In this document: piece after piece, positions 60,142-64,000 of the stretch | Numbering within the stretch: position 1 is the stretch's first letter | Layout: every line of letters begins with the position of its first letter | Source: Paenibacillus thiaminolyticus | GTDB lineage: Bacteria; Bacillota; Bacilli; Paenibacillales; Paenibacillaceae | Direction: 5' to 3' | Assembly (NCBI RefSeq): GCF_007066085.1 | Contig: NZ_CP041405.1 | Location: 3,569,001 to 3,633,000 of the forward strand | DNA length: 64,000 bases | Position numbers and translations under genes: made by a program | The notes under the pieces: generated by a model | What the model was told of the DNA's origin: nothing | The model's database searches: none | What the model saw: only the letters and a program-made list of their open reading frames with translations

Positions 60142-62172
60142 TCACATCGCCTTGAGCATCAAATCCGTCAGCTTCGACATGACCAGCGCCGCTTCCTGGC
60201 GGGTCATCGCCTGCCGGGACGCGAAGTCGACGGCCCCGTCCGCGAGCAGCTTGACTTCCGGCCCGTACAGTTCCAACGCCGCCATCGTCTTCACGCTGTC
60301 CGCATACGTATCGTCGGTTCCCTCGGCCAGCTTCACGCCGCTCAGATCCGGGCGGGCATTCTCCAGAATCGGCGCCATGCCGCGTACGATCATCTCTGCC
60401 GCTTCCTGCCGGCTGATCGTCTCCTCCGGACCGAACCGGTCTTCCGGTACTCCTTCCGCCAGACCGAGCTCAAGGGCCGTCTGAATCTCGGCATGGGCCC
60501 AATGGTTCGCCGCATCGGCGTACGCCGGACGCTGTTCGGACAGCGGATAGCCTAACGCGCGCATCATAAGGGCGATCAATTCCGCCCGTGTCACCGGCTT
60601 CTCCGGACGGAAGGTCCCATCCTTGAATCCCGCCGCCCGATCAATGGCCTGCAAATAATGAATATGTGAGGCATAAGGGCTGTCCTGGGCCACGTCACGG
60701 AAGGCTTGCTTCGTGATCTTCTGGGCGTAGCTGACCGGATTCAGGTATTTCAAATAATCGACCGTATGATCGCTATTCTCCTTGAAGGCAAGCAGCTTCC
60801 CCGCTTCATCCTCGAACAGAAGCGTATCGATCTGCTTCGCGGAGTGCCGCCCTAGCACATCCTCGACCAACAGCTCTCCGTCTCCCGTTGCCGTAACGGT
60901 GGTCTGCAGAATTTTCACTCTCAGATCGAGATAGACCCCTTCCAACCTCCGAAGCTGCTCCATCGGCGTCCGAAGGAACGTCCGCGCCTGCTCCTTCTTC
61001 GGATAGTACTGGTTCATGAAGGCGGCATACCAGTCCGAGCGCAGCATCCCTTCCGCATTGGCGGAGATGAATATGCCTGTCTTCTGATCCGGCAGCAGCC
61101 ACATGCAGGAGGCGAAGCCGAGCAGATCTCCGCCCTTGGAAATGACATGCTGCCCGTTGCTGCCCTTAGGCTCGCTCTCGAAGCCGTACGTCGCATCGGG
61201 GAACGCCGGATGTATCGGCTCACGGTAGATCTGCATGGCCTCGACCGTCTCCGAACGAAGTATCCGGCCGTGGTTATTGGCGCCGCCATTCAATTGCGCA
61301 ATCATGAATTGGGCCATATCACTGCCTGTCGTGTTCATCGCTCCGTCCGGCCCTTCCGTAGGCGTTACGCCATACACCGAAATCGGCTTGCCGCCACGCT
61401 CATAACCGGTAGCCAGCCGCTCCAGCACCTCCTTCGTCAGCAGGAAATCGCTGCTGGCCATCCCTAGCGGCTTGAAAATATGCTCCTTCATATATTGATG
61501 GAATGGCATCCCGGAGACTTGCTCTATAATATAGCCTTGCAGGATGTAGGCGAAATTGTCATACATATAAGCTTCGCCCGGCTTGCGAACCACCGGCGGC
61601 ATTCTTTCCTTAATATAAGATTGGATCGAGACCGTGCGGGACAGATCTTCCGGGAAATCGTCCATTGTCTCCAACGTAACTTGAAATCCAGACGTATGCG
61701 TCAGCAGATGATGCATCGTCACGGGCTCCTTGAACGGATTGTCAATGCGAATATCCCCCATATAGCGGTTGATATCGGCGTGCAAATCGATCTTCCCCTG
61801 CTCCGCCAGCTGCATGACCGCGGCCGCCGTAAATGTCTTGGAGACGGAGGCGATGCGGAATACGGTTTTATCCGGATCAACCGGCACCTTCCGTTCCATG
61901 TCGGCATACCCGTACCCCTTCTTCAGCAGCACTTTCCCATCCTTGACGACGACAACGACAGCGCCACCGGCATCCTTCGGTTCTCTCTTCTCAAAAAAAG
62001 CATCCGCAAACTGCTCCAGTTCACGCGCGTCAGCCGGACCGGCTTGACGGGCCTTGTCTGCCGCAGCGAATGTGGTCGGACCGTACCCAAGACCGGAAAA
62101 GACCATTCCTGCGATGGTCATGACAATCACTCCTTTGACCGCTCTGATCCCTATCTTCATCATACTCCCCAT
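60142..62172 (-). CDS. Beta-lactamase-fold serine hydrolase with C-terminal SLH domains
   Basis: The protein has about 676 residues. ATG 62172 follows AAGGGA; in-frame ATGs at 62196, 62163 and 62160 and TTG 62199 are alternatives. The signal peptide spans about residues 5-36 (GVIVMTIAGMVFSGLGY then FAAADK). The class C beta-lactamase/D-Ala-D-Ala-peptidase fold has the S-x-x-K motif SVSK at 109-112, and a Tyr-x-Asn motif AYMYDNFAY. About 170 C-terminal residues form three S-layer homology repeats (AAGFKDGTFRPEKPVTRAEL, VPEDRFGPEETISRQEAAEM, and a third). The SLH part anchors it to the cell wall. It probably acts on peptidoglycan or esters. It lies after a second serine hydrolase gene. Confidence 0.9.
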   Translation of the reverse strand: MGSMMKIGIRAVKGVIVMTIAGMVFSGLGYGPTTFAAADKARQAGPADARELEQFADAFFEKREPKDAGGAVVVVVKDGKVLLKKGYGYADMERKVPVDPDKTVFRIASVSKTFTAAAVMQLAEQGKIDLHADINRYMGDIRIDNPFKEPVTMHHLLTHTSGFQVTLETMDDFPEDLSRTVSIQSYIKERMPPVVRKPGEAYMYDNFAYILQGYIIEQVSGMPFHQYMKEHIFKPLGMASSDFLLTKEVLERLATGYERGGKPISVYGVTPTEGPDGAMNTTGSDMAQFMIAQLNGGANNHGRILRSETVEAMQIYREPIHPAFPDATYGFESEPKGSNGQHVISKGGDLLGFASCMWLLPDQKTGIFISANAEGMLRSDWYAAFMNQYYPKKEQARTFLRTPMEQLRRLEGVYLDLRVKILQTTVTATGDGELLVEDVLGRHSAKQIDTLLFEDEAGKLLAFKENSDHTVDYLKYLNPVSYAQKITKQAFRDVAQDSPYASHIHYLQAIDRAAGFKDGTFRPEKPVTRAELIALMMRALGYPLSEQRPAYADAANHWAHAEIQTALELGLAEGVPEDRFGPEETISRQEAAEMIVRGMAPILENARPDLSGVKLAEGTDDTYADSVKTMAALELYGPEVKLLADGAVDFASRQAMTRQEAALVMSKLTDLMLKAM

Positions 62173-62240
62173 CCCTGTTCCCTTCTCTCTTGACATCAAT
62201 GGCCACGACTGCAGGGGCGTCCGCAGCAGCGGAGATCCCG

Positions 62241-63605
62241 TTATCGGATCCGTACGGCATGCGTCTCATGCCCCTCCTCGACGATTACCAGCTTCTCCGC
62301 CCGCGTCTGAACTGCCTGAACGATGAACTTCACTTCAACCGGGATCAACCGAACGAAAAATCTCGTGTCACTGGCCGGGTACAGCTCCACGCGCACGGTG
62401 CCGGGAGTCTGCAAGTAAAGCCGGCCGTCCTCAATCAAAACGGAGATGATCCCGTCCCCTCCGTCCTCCTGTTGGTACAGTCCGGCATAGCACGGATATA
62501 AACCCGTGTCGACGGAAGCAATCCGTTTCTCTAACGGCCGCTGCGGAATCTCATAAGGCTGGTCGAACAAAATTTGTTCGGCGGCGTCGATAACCGCCTG
62601 GTCGAACTCGACATCCTGCTCCCGGTTACGCAAATAAATCAGTGTCATATCAGCCTCCAGATAGCGGTTCAGGAGGGAGGCATACCCCGGCCAGCCGCCG
62701 CTATGGCTAACGACGCGTCCTTTTCCTTCCTTATCTTCTACTATCCAGCCGAACCCATAATCGAATGTCTCCCCATTGTTCAGGCGAACGGGAGCATACG
62801 CTTGCTCAAGCGATGGCCCGCTGACAAGCTTCCCGGCTTGGAGTGCCCGGTCGAAGGCGAGCAGATCATGCACGTTCGAGCTCATCGCGCCATCTCCCTG
62901 GATACCGTCAAGGTAGACGACATATTGCGTCTCCGGCACAAGGTCGGGCAGCTCATACCAGGAAGAATGATGATCATACACATAACCGTATGCGTAATTG
63001 TCCATCACATCGTCCTCCATTCTCCGGCTGTAGATTCTCGAAGCGTTCATACGGAGCGGAAGGAAGACCCGCTCGCGCATGAAGTCGGCAAAGATCTGCC
63101 CCGTCGCCCGCTCAATAATCAGCGCAAGCAGCACATAGCCGGTATTGCTGTACAGCCAGCTCTCATTCGGCTCGAAATAAGCCGGCAGCCGATGCTCCGC
63201 CAGCATCGCCAATACATCGGCGTTCGTCGCGATTCGCTTCCGATCCCAGTGCTCGCAGAACAGCTCCATAAAGTCCGGCAGTCCTGACGTATGACAGAGC
63301 AGATGACGGATCGTAATCCCCGGGTAAGGAAGCTCCGGCAGCCACTGGGCTACCGGGTCGTCATAACCCAGCTTCCCCTGCTCTGCCAGCAAGATGATGC
63401 CCGTCGCCGTGAACGGCTTCGACAGCGATGCCAAATCGAATACTGATCCCGTCGTTAGCTGCCGGCCCGTCTCCTGGTCGGCCTCCCCAAAGGCGGCCTG
63501 ATAGATTATCTCGCCCTGCTCGGCGGCGATGAAGACCCCGCTCATTCCTCCCTGCTCTTCCAACTTGCTGAATAATCGCTCGAACCGCTGGCGCTTCGTT
63601 TCCAT
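62241..63605 (-). CDS. Beta-lactamase-fold serine hydrolase, cytoplasmic type
   Basis: The protein has 454 residues. ATG 63605 has AGGAG about 12 bases upstream. The active-site motifs are SLSK near residue 60 (DLASLSKPFTATGI) and YSN (ESWLYSNTGYVLLALI), with the block LLCHTSGLPDFMELF. There is no signal peptide. The C-terminal 110 residues form a lipocalin-like beta domain as in D-aminopeptidase or esterase relatives. It precedes the SLH-anchored paralogue by about 70 bases and may be co-transcribed with it. A MarR-type palindrome lies 53 bases upstream. The substrate is unknown. Confidence 0.9.
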   Translation of the reverse strand: METKRQRFERLFSKLEEQGGMSGVFIAAEQGEIIYQAAFGEADQETGRQLTTGSVFDLASLSKPFTATGIILLAEQGKLGYDDPVAQWLPELPYPGITIRHLLCHTSGLPDFMELFCEHWDRKRIATNADVLAMLAEHRLPAYFEPNESWLYSNTGYVLLALIIERATGQIFADFMRERVFLPLRMNASRIYSRRMEDDVMDNYAYGYVYDHHSSWYELPDLVPETQYVVYLDGIQGDGAMSSNVHDLLAFDRALQAGKLVSGPSLEQAYAPVRLNNGETFDYGFGWIVEDKEGKGRVVSHSGGWPGYASLLNRYLEADMTLIYLRNREQDVEFDQAVIDAAEQILFDQPYEIPQRPLEKRIASVDTGLYPCYAGLYQQEDGGDGIISVLIEDGRLYLQTPGTVRVELYPASDTRFFVRLIPVEVKFIVQAVQTRAEKLVIVEEGHETHAVRIR

Positions 63606-63657
63606 ACTCCGCTCTCTCCTTTTCTATACCTATTTTCGCAAGTCAATAATGATTGAT

Positions 63658-63678
63658 TTAACTTAATTATTAAGATAA
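63658..63678 (-). promoter_or_regulatory. 21-bp palindromic operator candidate upstream of the serine-hydrolase genes
   Basis: TTAACTTAAT, centre T, ATTAAGATAA: 9 of 10 positions are symmetric. It is AT-rich and of the size bound by MarR dimers, and the end of a MarR gene lies just beyond it. Confidence 0.55.
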
Positions 63679-63749
63679 CTTAACTGTTGGCCAAAGGAGA
63701 GCCCTCCCTCTCCTGCCCGGGGATGTCCTTCAGATTCCGGCATGAAGCA

Positions 63750-64000
63750 TCAATCCGTCTCTGCCCCGCCCTGACAATCCTTCTCTACGATTCCTTTGAG
63801 CTTCATGATAATGTTCCTCAATGCCACGACTTCTTCATAATCGAGCTGGGTATAGTAGCGGTCGATAATGGTCCGCTCTAACTCCTCCTCCCGGGCGAAA
63901 TGCTCCGCTCCGCGCTCGTCCAGGCGAACGAAAATTTCCCGGCGGTTGTTCGGGTTGATCTCCCGGCTGACGTACTTCGCCTTCTCCAGCTTGCTGACGA
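63750..64000 (-). CDS. MarR family transcriptional regulator, C-terminal part
   Basis: About 83 codons to TGA 63750-63752; the start lies past the right edge. The visible part begins in the recognition helix/wing: VSKLEKAKYVSREINPNNRR then EIFVRLDERGAEHF, the DxRxxR-like wing of MarR proteins being varied (PNNRREIFVRL). The C-terminal dimerisation helix follows (EEVVALRNIIMKLKGIVEK). It lies upstream of, and on the same strand as, the two serine-hydrolase genes and may control them through the palindrome at 63658-63678. Confidence 0.8.
   Translation of the reverse strand, partial: VSKLEKAKYVSREINPNNRREIFVRLDERGAEHFAREEELERTIIDRYYTQLDYEEVVALRNIIMKLKGIVEKDCQGGAETD

Overview
The window looks like chromosomal DNA of a Paenibacillus-type firmicute. 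Evidence for this: strong AGGAGG ribosome-binding sites, frequent TTG and GTG starts, a Bacillus-type cydABCD operon, a TPP riboswitch in front of ykoFEDC, CcpA-type cre-like sites, an SLH-anchored wall enzyme, and sugar ABC importers that lack their own ATPase. Genus is an inference; there is no rRNA, tRNA or phylogenetic marker here. Most of the window is GC-rich, but 3.4-5.7 kb is strikingly AT-rich.

Layout. 1-3.3 kb: a tandem array of orphan extracellular solute-binding proteins, with a cut-off copy at the left edge and a 109-bp promoter/signal-peptide duplication. 3.4-5.7 kb: an AT-rich cassette of three exported or membrane-anchored proteins, one with alpha/alpha-toroid (prenyltransferase/squalene-oxidase-like) repeats. 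5.9-9.5 kb: a heterodimeric ABC exporter with one degenerate ATP site. 9.5-14.8 kb: a MITE-like element, an amidase, a Bcr/CflA-type MFS pump with an operator-overlapped promoter, a GNAT protein, and two families of noncoding repeats. 14.8-21 kb: cytochrome bd oxidase cydAB with its CydDC transporter, and Fnr- and Rex-like sites upstream. 21.2-29.5 kb: a sugar/glycoside uptake operon (binding protein, two permeases, two Gfo/Idh/MocA oxidoreductases, a secreted TIM-barrel protein) headed by an AraC regulator. 29.6-33.4 kb: an acyltransferase, a MGDG-synthase-like glycosyltransferase, and a 38/39-bp tandem repeat tract. 33.5-37.1 kb: a MoxR / DUF58 / DUF4129 operon. 37.3-40.8 kb: a two-component system with an ABC-2 transporter (ycbLMNO-like). 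40.9-43.8 kb: a GNAT protein, a CPBP protease remnant and a pseudokinase-GAF-LuxR regulator. 43.9-48 kb: TPP riboswitch plus ykoFEDC thiamine-precursor uptake. 48.1-58.4 kb: a LacI-controlled mannoside operon with two glycosidases. 58.5-64 kb: a MocR-like regulator with a damaged PLP site, two beta-lactamase-fold serine hydrolases, and the end of a MarR regulator.

How it fits together. Both sugar operons encode binding protein and permeases but no ATPase, so both probably borrow a shared MsmX-type ATPase encoded elsewhere. The SBP/permease operon and the mannoside operon each contain a strong RNA stem-loop next to the binding-protein gene, which suggests differential expression within the transcript. 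The most unusual items are the AT-rich toroid cassette, the pseudokinase-LuxR fusion next to the thiamine riboswitch, the MocR protein lacking its PLP lysine, the large three-part clan-A glycosidase, and the interrelated noncoding repeat families.
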